Positions 16,573 through 25,268 of a DNA stretch of 64,000 bases are shown one piece after another. The notes under the pieces were generated by a model. The model made no database searches. It had not been told where the DNA came from and was given only the letters and a program-made list of their open reading frames with translations. The position numbers and the translations under genes were made by a program. The DNA is from Tractidigestivibacter scatoligenes. Its GTDB lineage: Bacteria > Actinomycetota > Coriobacteriia > Coriobacteriales > Atopobiaceae. The DNA lies in contig NZ_LOJF01000009.1 in the NCBI RefSeq assembly GCF_001494635.1, positions 62,001 through 126,000 of the forward strand, in the 5' to 3' direction. Each line of letters begins with the position of its first letter. Positions within the stretch are counted from its first letter, which is position 1.

Positions 16573-16950
16573 TTACCTGCAGGCCACGCAGTCCATCTCG
16601 ACGAGCGCGCCAAGGGGCAGGGCGGACACGGCAACAACGGAACGCGAGGGTGCCGGTTGGGTAAAGCGCTTAGCAAAGACCTGGTCCATGGCATCGAAAT
16701 CTTCAATGTGGGCCAGGTAGACGGTGGTTTGGGCAACGTCGGAGAGCGAGCAGCCCACCTCCGCGAGAATCTCCTCGATAATGTCGATGACACGCGACGT
16801 CTGTGTAGCCACGGTTGTTCCCACAATGGCCTCGCCATCTGGAGCAACAGGAAGCTGGCCCGAGGTATAGACAAATCGGCCGGCGGTTGTCCCCTGGGAA
16901 CATGAACCGTAGGCATCCGGCGCCTGGGCTGCGTTGATTGCGTACTTCAT
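16573..16950 (-). CDS. ridA: RidA-family enamine/imine deaminase
   Basis: RidA hydrolyses reactive 2-aminoacrylate-type enamines released by PLP enzymes. The 125-residue protein has the family's N-terminal INAAQAPDAYGSCSQG, VYTSGQLPVAPDGE and the C-terminal PSRSVVAVSALPLGALVEMD, in which the arginine binds the substrate carboxylate. ATG 16950 follows GGGGAG closely; the frame extends upstream but not with family-like sequence. It lies 11 bases after the GcvT-like gene. RidA would protect the many PLP and one-carbon enzymes encoded nearby. Confidence 0.93.
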   Translation of the reverse strand: MKYAINAAQAPDAYGSCSQGTTAGRFVYTSGQLPVAPDGEAIVGTTVATQTSRVIDIIEEILAEVGCSLSDVAQTTVYLAHIEDFDAMDQVFAKRFTQPAPSRSVVAVSALPLGALVEMDCVACR

Positions 16951-16961
16951 GCGCTCCCCTA

Positions 16962-17852
16962 TCACTCGTGTATTCCGCGCACACCAACAAAGTCGTTGCC
17001 ATGGCGAAGCAGCCCCCATGTGCGCAGGTCCTGCTCGCTGATCTCAACTACATCCGTCGAGTCAAGAGCGCGTGACCAAGGTAGCTTTGACCAGGCTTGA
17101 AGCACCGCACTCCTGCCCACCGGCTCAACCCAGGTAAACGAGAGAAGACTCCTCCACATCACACGGGCGGCTGCCTTAGGAACAAGAAGCACGTACGAGG
17201 CCACTCCGGCAGCCGTATCGAGCGGCACGCCTGCGATAAGCGCGGGAATATGGCCATCAAGTGTCACACTCTCAACGGCACCACGTGCAGGAAGGGCACG
17301 GGCGCCTTGCGGAAGATAGTCTGCGAGAAGCTCGTTTGCCCGGGCACCCATGACGAGCACGGGGGCAAGCATTCCGCTTGCCTCCTCCAAAGTGGTTCCA
17401 TCGTACGGCGCATTGCCGTTGCTCCTTACCTGCGAAAGAAACGTGAGCCACCCGGCAACTACGGCTCCACGACGAGAAGGGTCGAGAAGCACGTACTCGT
17501 GAGCGCCCGTGCGCGCAATGAGCGGCACGGAGGTGATGGCTCCGTCACCCGTGAGCGCGGGCTCAAAGGCGCACTGGCCCACTCGGAGCTTTTTGGCGCA
17601 GAACGCCGCCTCGCAGAGCTCTTGTGGGTGAGCCCCGGAGACAAGCCTATACGTGGCACCGGTGAGATCGGCTATGGCAGCGCCCTCAAGGGCATGTTCC
17701 AGCTTCTCTTCCCCTGCATAGGAGCTTGGGTATGCCAGACCCGTATCCTCCGCACGCTCAAAGCTTGCACCTAGGGTGAGGTGCTCCTCGTAAAGCGCGC
17801 CCCTTACGGTATGCGGAGAAGCGCCTTTCACCTCTTCGTGCTCGTTTGCCAC
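16962..17852 (-). CDS. GcvT/YgfZ-fold aminomethyltransferase-like protein
   Basis: The 296-residue protein resembles the folate-binding T protein of glycine cleavage in its central part (GAAIADLTGATYRLVSG and ARTGAHEYVLLDPSRRG) and in the later YVLLVPKAAARVMWRSLL segment, but it is shorter than GcvT and lacks the clear YgfZ K-x-C-Y-x-G-Q-E motif. No gcvP or gcvH is nearby, so a role other than glycine cleavage is likely, perhaps a folate-dependent repair or Fe-S accessory function. I use GTG 17852 because GGGGG lies about six bases upstream and the protein then begins just ahead of the family core. It sits between dac and ridA in one run of minus-strand genes. Confidence 0.65.
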   Translation of the reverse strand: MANEHEEVKGASPHTVRGALYEEHLTLGASFERAEDTGLAYPSSYAGEEKLEHALEGAAIADLTGATYRLVSGAHPQELCEAAFCAKKLRVGQCAFEPALTGDGAITSVPLIARTGAHEYVLLDPSRRGAVVAGWLTFLSQVRSNGNAPYDGTTLEEASGMLAPVLVMGARANELLADYLPQGARALPARGAVESVTLDGHIPALIAGVPLDTAAGVASYVLLVPKAAARVMWRSLLSFTWVEPVGRSAVLQAWSKLPWSRALDSTDVVEISEQDLRTWGLLRHGNDFVGVRGIHE

Positions 17853-17887
17853 AAAATCCCCCTTCGGTGCAGATACATTTCCGTACA

Positions 17888-19036
17888 CTAAGCGGCATAC
17901 CCATAGAGTGGCAACGTGAACACGTTCACCCGAGGAATATTGTCCAAGATAAGGCGAGCCGTGTAGTGGACGCTTCCCGCCGACCTGCCATCCTGTGACC
18001 ATGCCGTTGAACCTACCAGCTGGCCGTCATCCACAACCATGTTTCGCTGAAGCATCGTTGTGCTAAAGGAGAGGCTTCCACCCTGCGGCCACGTGACGGC
18101 GGTCTCATCGTCTGTGGGGGTAACCAAGCAGGTCATGGCAAAGTTACATGCATAAGGCCTCGCGCCCACAACCCACGAGCTCTTTGCCACGAAGGTCTGC
18201 TTGAAGTTCGAGTACGCCCAGTTGAGAAGCGACACCGTGTCCGTGAAGCGACCAGAGCTGGTCTGTGCGCCCAAAACGCAGGTGAAGAGCTCGACCCCAT
18301 TGCGCTGGCAGGCTCCAAGGAAGGCGGCGCTTCCCGCAACGTAGCCGGTCTTGATGCCGCGAATGCCCTTGTAGGTCCCCAACAGCTCGTCTGTCGAGTA
18401 GAACGTCTTCTGCGCTCCGGCCACGCTCACGGTGACCGATCGAGTGTGTACGGTACCAGCGATGAACGGGTACTCCGAGAGTGCAATGCGGCCCATGAGG
18501 GCAAGGTCAGAGACGGTGGAGTAGTGCCCATCCTCGTCCAAGCCATGCGGGTTCATGAAGTGGGTGTTGGTCATGCCCAGCTCCTGGGCCTTCTCGTTCA
18601 TAAGTTCGACGAAGGCGTCCTCGGATCCCGCTACGTTCAAGGCAATGTTCTCTGCGGCGTCATTTGCCGAGTAGATAAGCATCACGCGGAGAAGCTGGCG
18701 AAGCGTTGGCGTGTCGCCCTCGACAAAGCCGGCTGTCTGGGAGTCTGCGCCTAGGTCGGTCGCGTGTATCTGGCAGGGAGTATCGAGGTCCATGCCAGAG
18801 TCAAGCGCTACCATGGCCGTCATGACCTTGGTGATGGACGCCATGGGCATTTGCGTGTCAGCGTTTTTCGAGTAGAGAACGTTTCCGGCCGAGTCCTCGA
18901 CGATGGCGCATTGGGCCTCGCTCAGGACAGGGTCTGCGAGGGAAACATCGTCGGCATGTGCCACCCGCGGCAGCGCAAAAACCAGTGCTACGACGAGAAG
19001 TGCGGCCGCAATGGGCATATGGCGCAGAGAGGTCAC
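17888..19036 (-). CDS. D-alanyl-D-alanine carboxypeptidase (DacA/DacF type, S11)
   Basis: This low-molecular-weight penicillin-binding protein trims the terminal D-Ala from peptidoglycan stem peptides outside the cell. The 382-residue protein has a Sec signal (hydrophobic 8-23, cleavage near AHADD), and the active-site triad motifs S67-I-T-K70, SAN and KTG (GIRGIKTGYVAGS). The C-terminal domain of about 110 residues is beta-rich but has no obvious membrane anchor. GTG 19036 overlaps the pgsA stop (GTGA), so the pair is translationally coupled; alternative ATG at 19018 would shorten the signal peptide. Confidence 0.93.
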   Translation of the reverse strand: MTSLRHMPIAAALLVVALVFALPRVAHADDVSLADPVLSEAQCAIVEDSAGNVLYSKNADTQMPMASITKVMTAMVALDSGMDLDTPCQIHATDLGADSQTAGFVEGDTPTLRQLLRVMLIYSANDAAENIALNVAGSEDAFVELMNEKAQELGMTNTHFMNPHGLDEDGHYSTVSDLALMGRIALSEYPFIAGTVHTRSVTVSVAGAQKTFYSTDELLGTYKGIRGIKTGYVAGSAAFLGACQRNGVELFTCVLGAQTSSGRFTDTVSLLNWAYSNFKQTFVAKSSWVVGARPYACNFAMTCLVTPTDDETAVTWPQGGSLSFSTTMLQRNMVVDDGQLVGSTAWSQDGRSAGSVHYTARLILDNIPRVNVFTLPLYGYAA

Positions 19037-19770
19037 TGCTTCTTCTCCCCTTCCTGTTCGGCAAGAGCCTCGCGACGGATCTGGATGCCCTCGCGCGTGT
19101 ACATCACGGCAGTGGTTATAGAGCAGATAAGGCCCACGTAGACAAAGAAGATGCCGAGCGCAGACGGCTGCGCGTTGAGGCCCGGAAGCCACGCAACATC
19201 AACCAGCCCCAGGCCAGGCACCACAGGCGCGCCCAGCAGGAGGTCGCAGAAACCAAACATGAGAAGGGCCGTGGTGACCTTGCCAATGTAGACCACGTCG
19301 ACGGGGCGACGGCGGTACTTCTGGAGAATGAGGGCGCCCACGGCAAGGTAGCAGTCGCGTCCAATGACGAGCACCGCCACCCATACTGGCAGCTCGCCGG
19401 TAAGGACGATGGCCAGCACGCCCGTGAAGAGCAGGACGCGGTCCATGATGGGATCCATGACCTTACCCAGCCAGCTCACCGTTTGGGTACGGCGCGCTAT
19501 CTGGCCATCAAGGAAGTCCGTCACGGCTGCGATGGCGTAGAAGCTAAGAGCCAAAACGCGGTTGGTGCCCTGCACAAAGAGCACAAGGAAGGCAATCGTG
19601 AGGGCAAGGCGGCATGCCGTAATGAAATTGGCGACGGTGAGAATCTTGAATGAAGGGTTATCGGGTGTTCCAACCGGTGCGGTTGTGGTCCCACTTTGTT
19701 GGGCTGACTCAGCATCGGAGTCAGTCGCACTCCTAATTTGGGAACCCAAGCTCTCGAGTTTTCTTGACAC
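19033..19770 (-). CDS. pgsA: CDP-diacylglycerol-glycerol-3-phosphate 3-phosphatidyltransferase
   Basis: PgsA makes phosphatidylglycerophosphate in the membrane. The full CDP-alcohol phosphotransferase signature D-x2-DG-x2-AR-x8-G-x3-D-x3-D is present (DFLDGQIARR, then GKVMDPIMD). The 245-residue protein has four to five membrane helices after an unusual polar N-terminus of about 40 residues (SQIRSATDSDAESAQQSG). The first usable start is GTG 19770, without an obvious ribosome-binding site, so the true start may be further in. It heads the minus-strand series that continues to apt. Confidence 0.93.
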   Translation of the reverse strand: MSRKLESLGSQIRSATDSDAESAQQSGTTTAPVGTPDNPSFKILTVANFITACRLALTIAFLVLFVQGTNRVLALSFYAIAAVTDFLDGQIARRTQTVSWLGKVMDPIMDRVLLFTGVLAIVLTGELPVWVAVLVIGRDCYLAVGALILQKYRRRPVDVVYIGKVTTALLMFGFCDLLLGAPVVPGLGLVDVAWLPGLNAQPSALGIFFVYVGLICSITTAVMYTREGIQIRREALAEQEGEKKQ

Positions 19771-19927
19771 AGCATTGCCCTTCTGGCGCTATCCAAACCC
19801 GGCCTCCCGCAAGAATGCGGACGCCCCTGAAGTCCTCATACTACCCCAAATGCATGTGCTCTCCGCCTTTTCGCCAATGACCCCAAAAGCTGACCAGACC
19901 CCGATACATTGACGAAGATGAGTCTGT

Positions 19928-21322
19928 TTAGAGGATGGTCCTCTCCAGGAGCCGGACGAGAACGCGAATCCCCTGTGCGTACGTGCGACGAGAGATGCGC
20001 TCGTTCACGCCATGGACGCCCGTTGCCTCCTCCTCGGGCGTTGGCCTAAAGGGAATGACGCGAAGAATCGAGTCACAGACTGCCTCATAGCGAATGGCGT
20101 CAGTGCCTCCGCAGACAAACGATGGCACCACGTCGACGTTGCCGTAGTAATGCCCAAGCGCCTCGGCGACCTCTGCGTAGCCAGGGCCGTCCGTGGAGTC
20201 CATCCTTCCCGCCGGCGTTGTGTGGACGAGCGTTGCAGTGACGCCGGTGCCTTGCGCTGCTCGCTCGACCCAAGCGAGCACGTCATCTGCCGTGGTTCCA
20301 GGCAGAAGGCGGAAGTTGATGGTGGCACTCGCATCACCTGGCATCACGTTGGGCGCGGCAGAGCCGCCCTGGAGCATGTCGACGGCCATCGTGGTTACCA
20401 CGAAGGGATAGAGATCACGCCTGGTGGCAGCAAGGGCAGCGATCTTCTCTGCGTTGCCATGCACGTCCTGGACGAGCGTATGAAGCGGCTCTTCGGTAAT
20501 GTAAGGGGCAAGCGTGCGGAAGGTGTCCTCCACGATGGGCGTGAGCTTGGGCGTCGGGCGTGACTCGGCGATGCGAGCTATTGCCACACAAAGGTGCTCA
20601 AGCGAGGTCCCGCCAAAGGGGTTCGAGGAGTGGCCGCCCTCTCCGTGCGCATCCAGCCGCAGGTCAAGGTAGCCTTTCTGAGAGATGCAGACATCCGTAA
20701 GGACGTGGCCGGCAGCGCCCCACATGGCGCCGTTAATAATGGTTGTCGTGCCCTCGTCGAGCAGCCAGTCTGCACGAACGCCGCGCTCTTTGATGAGGCC
20801 GGCCAGCTCCGTGGCGCCGGTGCTTGAGGTTTCCTCGTCTGCCCCAAAGGCGAGAATGACAGTACGACGTGGACGTTCCCCTCGCGCAAGGAGGTACTCG
20901 AGCGCCTCGAGTTCGCCCATGAGCATGTCCTTGATGTCAAGCGCTCCCCTGCCCCAGATGAACGTCTCGTCGAGTTCTCCCGCAAAGGCGTCATGCAGCC
21001 AGTCCTTCTCGGTGCCGGGGACTACGGGAACCACGTCCTGGTGGGCCAGGAGCAGCACACAGGGAAGCGAAGGCTCAGTCCCCGGGCAGGTGATGAGGAG
21101 GTTCCTGCCCACCTCCTCGAAGGAGGAAGCGGCCATGATGTGCGGATACGATGAGAGTACCAGCGCGTGAAGGCGCTCGAAGGGAGCGCTATCGGTCCCA
21201 TCGCCTTGGTCTATGGTCTTGCAAGCTATTGCACTCGCAAGACGCTCGCAGGCACCGGAATAGTCGAGGTCTGAGTAGTCTTCCTCGCTTGTGTAATGTG
21301 CGTATACATTGATACCGCTCAT
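19928..21322 (-). CDS. M20 family metallopeptidase (carboxypeptidase S-like)
   Basis: The 464-residue cytosolic enzyme belongs to the M20/M25/M40 zinc peptidases, close to the carboxypeptidase S/CPS1 branch by length and order. Metal ligands and catalytic residues are visible: LLAHQDVVPV (His, catalytic Asp), GRGALDIKDM (bridging Asp), ADEETSSTGA (Glu pair) and a C-terminal HGVNERI. A dimerisation lid lies at about residues 215-330. ATG 21322 follows AAGGGA by about five bases. It is monocistronic as far as I can see. The substrate (dipeptide, N-acyl amino acid or other amide) cannot be told. Confidence 0.88.
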   Translation of the reverse strand: MSGINVYAHYTSEEDYSDLDYSGACERLASAIACKTIDQGDGTDSAPFERLHALVLSSYPHIMAASSFEEVGRNLLITCPGTEPSLPCVLLLAHQDVVPVVPGTEKDWLHDAFAGELDETFIWGRGALDIKDMLMGELEALEYLLARGERPRRTVILAFGADEETSSTGATELAGLIKERGVRADWLLDEGTTTIINGAMWGAAGHVLTDVCISQKGYLDLRLDAHGEGGHSSNPFGGTSLEHLCVAIARIAESRPTPKLTPIVEDTFRTLAPYITEEPLHTLVQDVHGNAEKIAALAATRRDLYPFVVTTMAVDMLQGGSAAPNVMPGDASATINFRLLPGTTADDVLAWVERAAQGTGVTATLVHTTPAGRMDSTDGPGYAEVAEALGHYYGNVDVVPSFVCGGTDAIRYEAVCDSILRVIPFRPTPEEEATGVHGVNERISRRTYAQGIRVLVRLLERTIL

Positions 21323-21491
21323 GGTTTCCCTTCTACCGCCCACGGTTTGACAAAGTTGTCTTTTCCATGGTAGACGGCGTAATTTGGGCTACTCACCGAG
21401 AAGGCGCCGCTTTCACGTTCAAGAAATGATTATGCAGATAAACTCTGTCTATGGGCGCAGGAGGCGCCCGGTCCCGAAAGAAGGAGTAGCC

Positions 21492-21830
21492 ATGGCGGAA
21501 GACGAGGAGTACTTCGAAGACGCCGAGCTCGACTTTGACGAGCTTGAGGGAGACGACTATGGCCTCGGGGACCAAGGCGGCTGGGCCGACGACGACCCGG
21601 AGACCATCACGCTCGAGTACGACGACGGAACCTCCGAGAAGTGCGACGTGCTGGGGATATTTCCCTACGATGGCAGGGAATACATAGCGCTTGCGCCCGA
21701 GGGCGACCAGAAGTCGCTCTACCTCTACGGTTACGTTGAGCATGATGATGGCACCAACGACATTGTCCCCATCGAGGACGACACGGAATTCGATGCCGTA
21801 GCCGCTGAGTACCAGTCACTCATGGAGTAA
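21492..21830 (+). CDS. DUF1292 family acidic protein
   Basis: The 112-residue protein is strongly acidic at the N-terminus (EDEEYFEDAELDFDELEGDD) and carries the DUF1292 core: TITLEYDDGTSEKCDVLGIF, YDGREYIALAP and YLYGYVEHDDGT. Function is unknown in the family; in Firmicutes it is often near yrzL/ruvX and udk-type genes, a context not seen here. AAGGAG lies six bases before ATG 21492. A TTGACA at 21347-21352 may be its -35 element. A bidirectional terminator follows at once. Confidence 0.85.
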   Translation: MAEDEEYFEDAELDFDELEGDDYGLGDQGGWADDDPETITLEYDDGTSEKCDVLGIFPYDGREYIALAPEGDQKSLYLYGYVEHDDGTNDIVPIEDDTEFDAVAAEYQSLME

Positions 21831-21836
21831 CGCAAA

Positions 21837-21866
21837 CGCCCCTCTCAGAAACATCTGAGAGGGGCG
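21837..21866. terminator. Bidirectional terminator between the DUF1292 gene and serA
   Basis: CGCCCCTCTCAG (21837-21848) pairs perfectly with CTGAGAGGGGCG (21855-21866) across six bases. The genes on both sides end here (stops at 21830 and 21895), so it can serve both strands. Confidence 0.88.
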
Positions 21867-21894
21867 ACTTCTGCTACTAGAGATGCCCTAGAAG

Positions 21895-23064
21895 TTACTG
21901 TGCACGAATCACTCGGATGCGACGGACGCCCTCGGCCTGCGAGAGGTGGTCGATGACGTCAGCAGGAACCTCGCCCGCAATGTCGATGAGCGTGTAGGCC
22001 ATCGTGCCGCGGCTCTTGTTTGCCATGTTCTCGATGTTGATGCCAGAGTCCGCCAGGTACTGCGAGAACTTGCCGATCATGCCCTGCACGTTCTGGTGGA
22101 TGATGGCCAGGCGCTCGCCGGAGGCAATGGGGCCAAGGTCAACGGCACCAAAGTTCACGGAGTGCGTGATGTTGCCGTTCTCGATGAAGTCACGTAGCTC
22201 CTCTGCGGCCATGACGGCGCAGTTCTCCTCCGCCTCGGTTGTGGAGGCGCCCAGGTGCGGCAGGACGATTGCGTTCTTCATGTCGGCCGAGATGGGATTG
22301 GGGAAGTCCGTCACGTAGCGGGCGATGTGGCCCTCGCCAAGGGCGGCGGCCATGGCCTGCTCATCCACGATGGTGTTGCGGGCAAAGTTGAGGACCACGG
22401 CACCGGGCTTCATCTGCGAGATGAGCTCGGCGTTGATCATGTTCTTGGTGGAGTCCATGGCGGGCACGTGGATGGTGATGTAGTCGCAGTCCGCGACAAG
22501 GCGGGAGAGGTCGTCGGCGTGCTCGATGCGGCGGTCGAGGTTCCACGCGGCAGAGACCGAGAGGTACGGATCATAGCCCACGGCCTGCATGCCAAAGCGG
22601 GTGGCGGTGTTGGCAACAGCCGCACCAATGGCACCAAGCCCAATGACGCCCAGGCGCTTGCCCGCAAGCTCGTGACCGGCAAACTGCTTCTTGGCCTTCT
22701 CGGCGTGCTTGCCAAGATCCGGGTCGTCGGCGTTGACGCGCACCCACTCGATGCCGCCCACGATGTCGCGGCTGGCAAGCAGCAGCCCCGCAAAGACGAG
22801 CTCCTTCACGGCGTTTGCATTGGCGCCGGGCGTGTTGAAGACAACGATGCCCTCGTCAGCGCAGCGGTCAAGCGGAATGTTGTTCACCCCGGCACCGGCA
22901 CGTGCGATGGCGAGAAGGCCCTTGGGGAACTGGGTCTCGTGGAGGCTCGCGCTCCTCACCATGATGGCGTCGGCGTCCTCGAGGGTGTCCGTGAGCTGGT
23001 AGTTGGCCCCAAGGCGGTCGGTGCCTGCCTTGGCGATGTTGTTCATACAGTGAACCTTGTACAT
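21895..23064 (-). CDS. serA: D-3-phosphoglycerate dehydrogenase with ACT domain
   Basis: SerA oxidises 3-phosphoglycerate, the first step of serine synthesis. The 389-residue protein is the short type: a 2-hydroxyacid dehydrogenase body with the NAD motif GLGAIGAAVANTA, the NFARNTIVDEQAM segment, the catalytic His in IVLPHLGASTTEAEENC, and a C-terminal ACT domain (about residues 315-389) that likely binds serine for feedback control. It follows serC by 54 bases. The pair supplies phosphoserine; the final phosphatase is not obvious, but a HAD enzyme is divergently encoded nearby. Confidence 0.96.
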   Translation of the reverse strand: MYKVHCMNNIAKAGTDRLGANYQLTDTLEDADAIMVRSASLHETQFPKGLLAIARAGAGVNNIPLDRCADEGIVVFNTPGANANAVKELVFAGLLLASRDIVGGIEWVRVNADDPDLGKHAEKAKKQFAGHELAGKRLGVIGLGAIGAAVANTATRFGMQAVGYDPYLSVSAAWNLDRRIEHADDLSRLVADCDYITIHVPAMDSTKNMINAELISQMKPGAVVLNFARNTIVDEQAMAAALGEGHIARYVTDFPNPISADMKNAIVLPHLGASTTEAEENCAVMAAEELRDFIENGNITHSVNFGAVDLGPIASGERLAIIHQNVQGMIGKFSQYLADSGINIENMANKSRGTMAYTLIDIAGEVPADVIDHLSQAEGVRRIRVIRAQ

Positions 23065-23118
23065 GTGGATGGCTCCTTGGGTGTTGTGGAATGGTGGAAA
23101 TAGCGCTGGCGAGAGGGT

Positions 23119-24207
23119 CTAGGCCTTCTTGTGGGAGCGCTCGAAGCCATCCATGAAGTTCACGAGCGCCTCGACGCCCGCCTTGGGCATGGCGTTGTAA
23201 ATGGAGGCGCGCATGCCGCCAACGGTGCGGTGGCCCTTGAGGTTCACGAGACCGGCCTCTGCCGCCTGGGCGACAAACTCGGCGTCGAGGTCCTTGTCGC
23301 CCGTGACGAAGGGCACGTTCATAAGAGAGCGGCTCTGCGTATCGGCCACCGTGGGGTGGAAGAGCTCAGAGGCGTCAAGGTAGTCGTAGAGAATCTTGGC
23401 CTTCTCGGCGTTCTTCTCGTGCATAGCCGCAAGGCCACCGTTCTCGAGCAGCCACTGGAACACCAGGCCGCACATGTAGATGCCCCAGCAGTTGGGCGTG
23501 TTGTAGAGCGAGCCCTTGTCAGCCTGCGTCTTGAAGCGCAGCATCGTGGGAACACCGGGCAAGTCATCGGGGATGAGGTCCTCGCGCACGATCACAATCT
23601 GCACGCCGGCGGGGCCAACGTTTTTCTGGACGCCCGCGTGGATGCAGCCAAACTTGGTCACGTCGACAGGCTCGGAGAGGAACATCGAGCTCTGGTCTGA
23701 GACGAGCGTGTGGCCCTTGGTGTTGGGCAGGGTGTGGTACTGCGTGCCGTAGATGGTGTTGTTCTGGCAGATGTAGAGGTAGTCGGTGTCCTCGCGGATG
23801 GGGAGGTCCGAGCAGTCAGGGATGTAGGTGAAGTTCTTGTCGGCCGAGCTTGCCACCACGTTAGGGTCGCCAAGGATCTGGGCCTCCTGATAGGCCTTCT
23901 TTGCCCAGTTACCCGTAATCACAAAGTCCGCCTTGCGGTGCGGTGCCAGGTTGATGAAGGTGGTCGCAAAGAGCAGCGAGTCACCACCCTGGAGGAACAG
24001 CACCTTGTAGTTCTCGGGGATGCCCATAAGGGTGCGGATGTCGGCTTCGGCCTTGTCGATGATGCCCTGGAACACCTTGGACCTGTGGCTCATCTCCATG
24101 ACGGACATGCCGGAACCCTGGTAGTCGAGGATCTCAGAACCCGCGCGAGAAAGCACCTCCTCCGGAAGTACGGCGGGGCCGGCGGAGAAGTTGTACACGC
24201 GTGCCAT
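23119..24207 (-). CDS. serC: Phosphoserine aminotransferase
   Basis: SerC is a PLP enzyme that transaminates 3-phosphohydroxypyruvate with glutamate. The 362-residue protein starts RVYNFSAGPAVLPEEVL, the family hallmark, has GYQGSGMSVMEMSHRS (as LDYQGSGMSVMEMSHRSK), and the PLP lysine in HAGVQKNVGPAG. A C-terminal VGGMRASIYNAMP is also conserved. ATG 24207 has GGAG eight bases upstream; the open frame extends to 24306 with unrelated sequence. serC-serA form an operon. Confidence 0.97.
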   Translation of the reverse strand: MARVYNFSAGPAVLPEEVLSRAGSEILDYQGSGMSVMEMSHRSKVFQGIIDKAEADIRTLMGIPENYKVLFLQGGDSLLFATTFINLAPHRKADFVITGNWAKKAYQEAQILGDPNVVASSADKNFTYIPDCSDLPIREDTDYLYICQNNTIYGTQYHTLPNTKGHTLVSDQSSMFLSEPVDVTKFGCIHAGVQKNVGPAGVQIVIVREDLIPDDLPGVPTMLRFKTQADKGSLYNTPNCWGIYMCGLVFQWLLENGGLAAMHEKNAEKAKILYDYLDASELFHPTVADTQSRSLMNVPFVTGDKDLDAEFVAQAAEAGLVNLKGHRTVGGMRASIYNAMPKAGVEALVNFMDGFERSHKKA

Positions 24208-24447
24208 GTAGATCACTCCAAATTCTGGTACATCGCGGTTTCCCGGCTGCAGCCGCGCAGGTGCTCGGCTTGTAGTCGGCTCATGTTTCAACATGATAGC
24301 CGGCAAATGACGAGTCTTTTCATCCGTTACGTTTTGATAACCTAGGCGGACGGTGGGAATTTGCGCGTGGTTCTATCCGCTGGAATTCAATTACGCACAC
24401 GTGTCAGCTGCTAGACTTGGACTAAAGGCGTCGAGCGAGGAGGGTCC

Positions 24448-25227
24448 ATGGGACAGGTGGCGCGACACGATGGGGCCAAAGCTCACACCTGCGTAGACGT
24501 TGTCTTCTTTGACATCGACGACACCCTGTACGATCAGGCAAGGCCCTTCGCGTATGCGGTGAGGCGCGTCTGTGGTGAAATTCCCGGCGCAACGGACGCA
24601 GCGCTCTACGACGCGAGCCGCAGGCATAGCGGCCCCATCTTCGCTGCCTTCTCGGCGCGGCGCACCCCTACTACGGAGGAGTATGCCCTGCGTATGCAGC
24701 AGACCCTTGCCGACTTTGGCGTCTCGATCAATCACGAGACCGCCGTGGAGGCGCAGCGCGTCTACGCGGACGAGTCTGGAGTGGCCATGTCGCTCTCCTC
24801 TGCCATGGCTTCCTGCCTGGACGCGTGTCGCGCTCGTGCCCGCTTGGGCGTGGGCGTCATTTCAAACGGACGGGAGGAGCTTCAAGCCGAGAAGCTCGAA
24901 ATTCTCGGCATTTCGCAATGGGTCTCTCCCGGGGCCGTCTTTGTCTCACAGGCCGTGGGCCTGGCAAAGCCCGACCCGGCGCTCTTTGACTACGCATGCG
25001 ACCACCTTGGTACAACGCCCGGTCGCTGCATCTATGTTGGTGATGCCTGGGACACGGACGTCGTGGGTGCATGTGCGGCGGGGATGCCGTGCGTATGGTT
25101 CAACCGTCGTGGGCGTATGCGGCCGCAGGACGCAAGGGGGGTCTCCCCAACTTGGGAGGTTGGGAGCGAGGAGGAGCTCCGTGCGCTAATCGGCAGCGAG
25201 TCCTTTTGGCGGTTCTCGCACACATAA
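24448..25227 (+). CDS. HAD-superfamily hydrolase (subfamily IA)
   Basis: The 259-residue phosphatase has all HAD motifs: FFDIDDTLYD with the nucleophile and acid Asp, the ISNG Ser/Thr motif, KPDPALFD lysine, and VGDAWDTDVVGA. The C1 cap at about residues 30-120 resembles YjjG/pyrimidine 5'-nucleotidase or related enzymes. GAGGAGGG lies five bases before the ATG. It is divergent from serC and just upstream of the OYE-AcnX operon, with 41 bases between, so it could be cotranscribed with that operon or provide the missing phosphoserine phosphatase; substrate is unknown. Confidence 0.88.
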   Translation: MGQVARHDGAKAHTCVDVVFFDIDDTLYDQARPFAYAVRRVCGEIPGATDAALYDASRRHSGPIFAAFSARRTPTTEEYALRMQQTLADFGVSINHETAVEAQRVYADESGVAMSLSSAMASCLDACRARARLGVGVISNGREELQAEKLEILGISQWVSPGAVFVSQAVGLAKPDPALFDYACDHLGTTPGRCIYVGDAWDTDVVGACAAGMPCVWFNRRGRMRPQDARGVSPTWEVGSEEELRALIGSESFWRFSHT

Positions 25228-25268
25228 GGCGCACTATGATGGGCACACGCTAAGAGAGAGGGCAGGAA

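Noticed and set aside
24208-24447. T-box or serine-responsive leader before serC
   Set aside because: No conserved T-box bulge or terminator was visible; only a short CATGTTTCAACATG hairpin.
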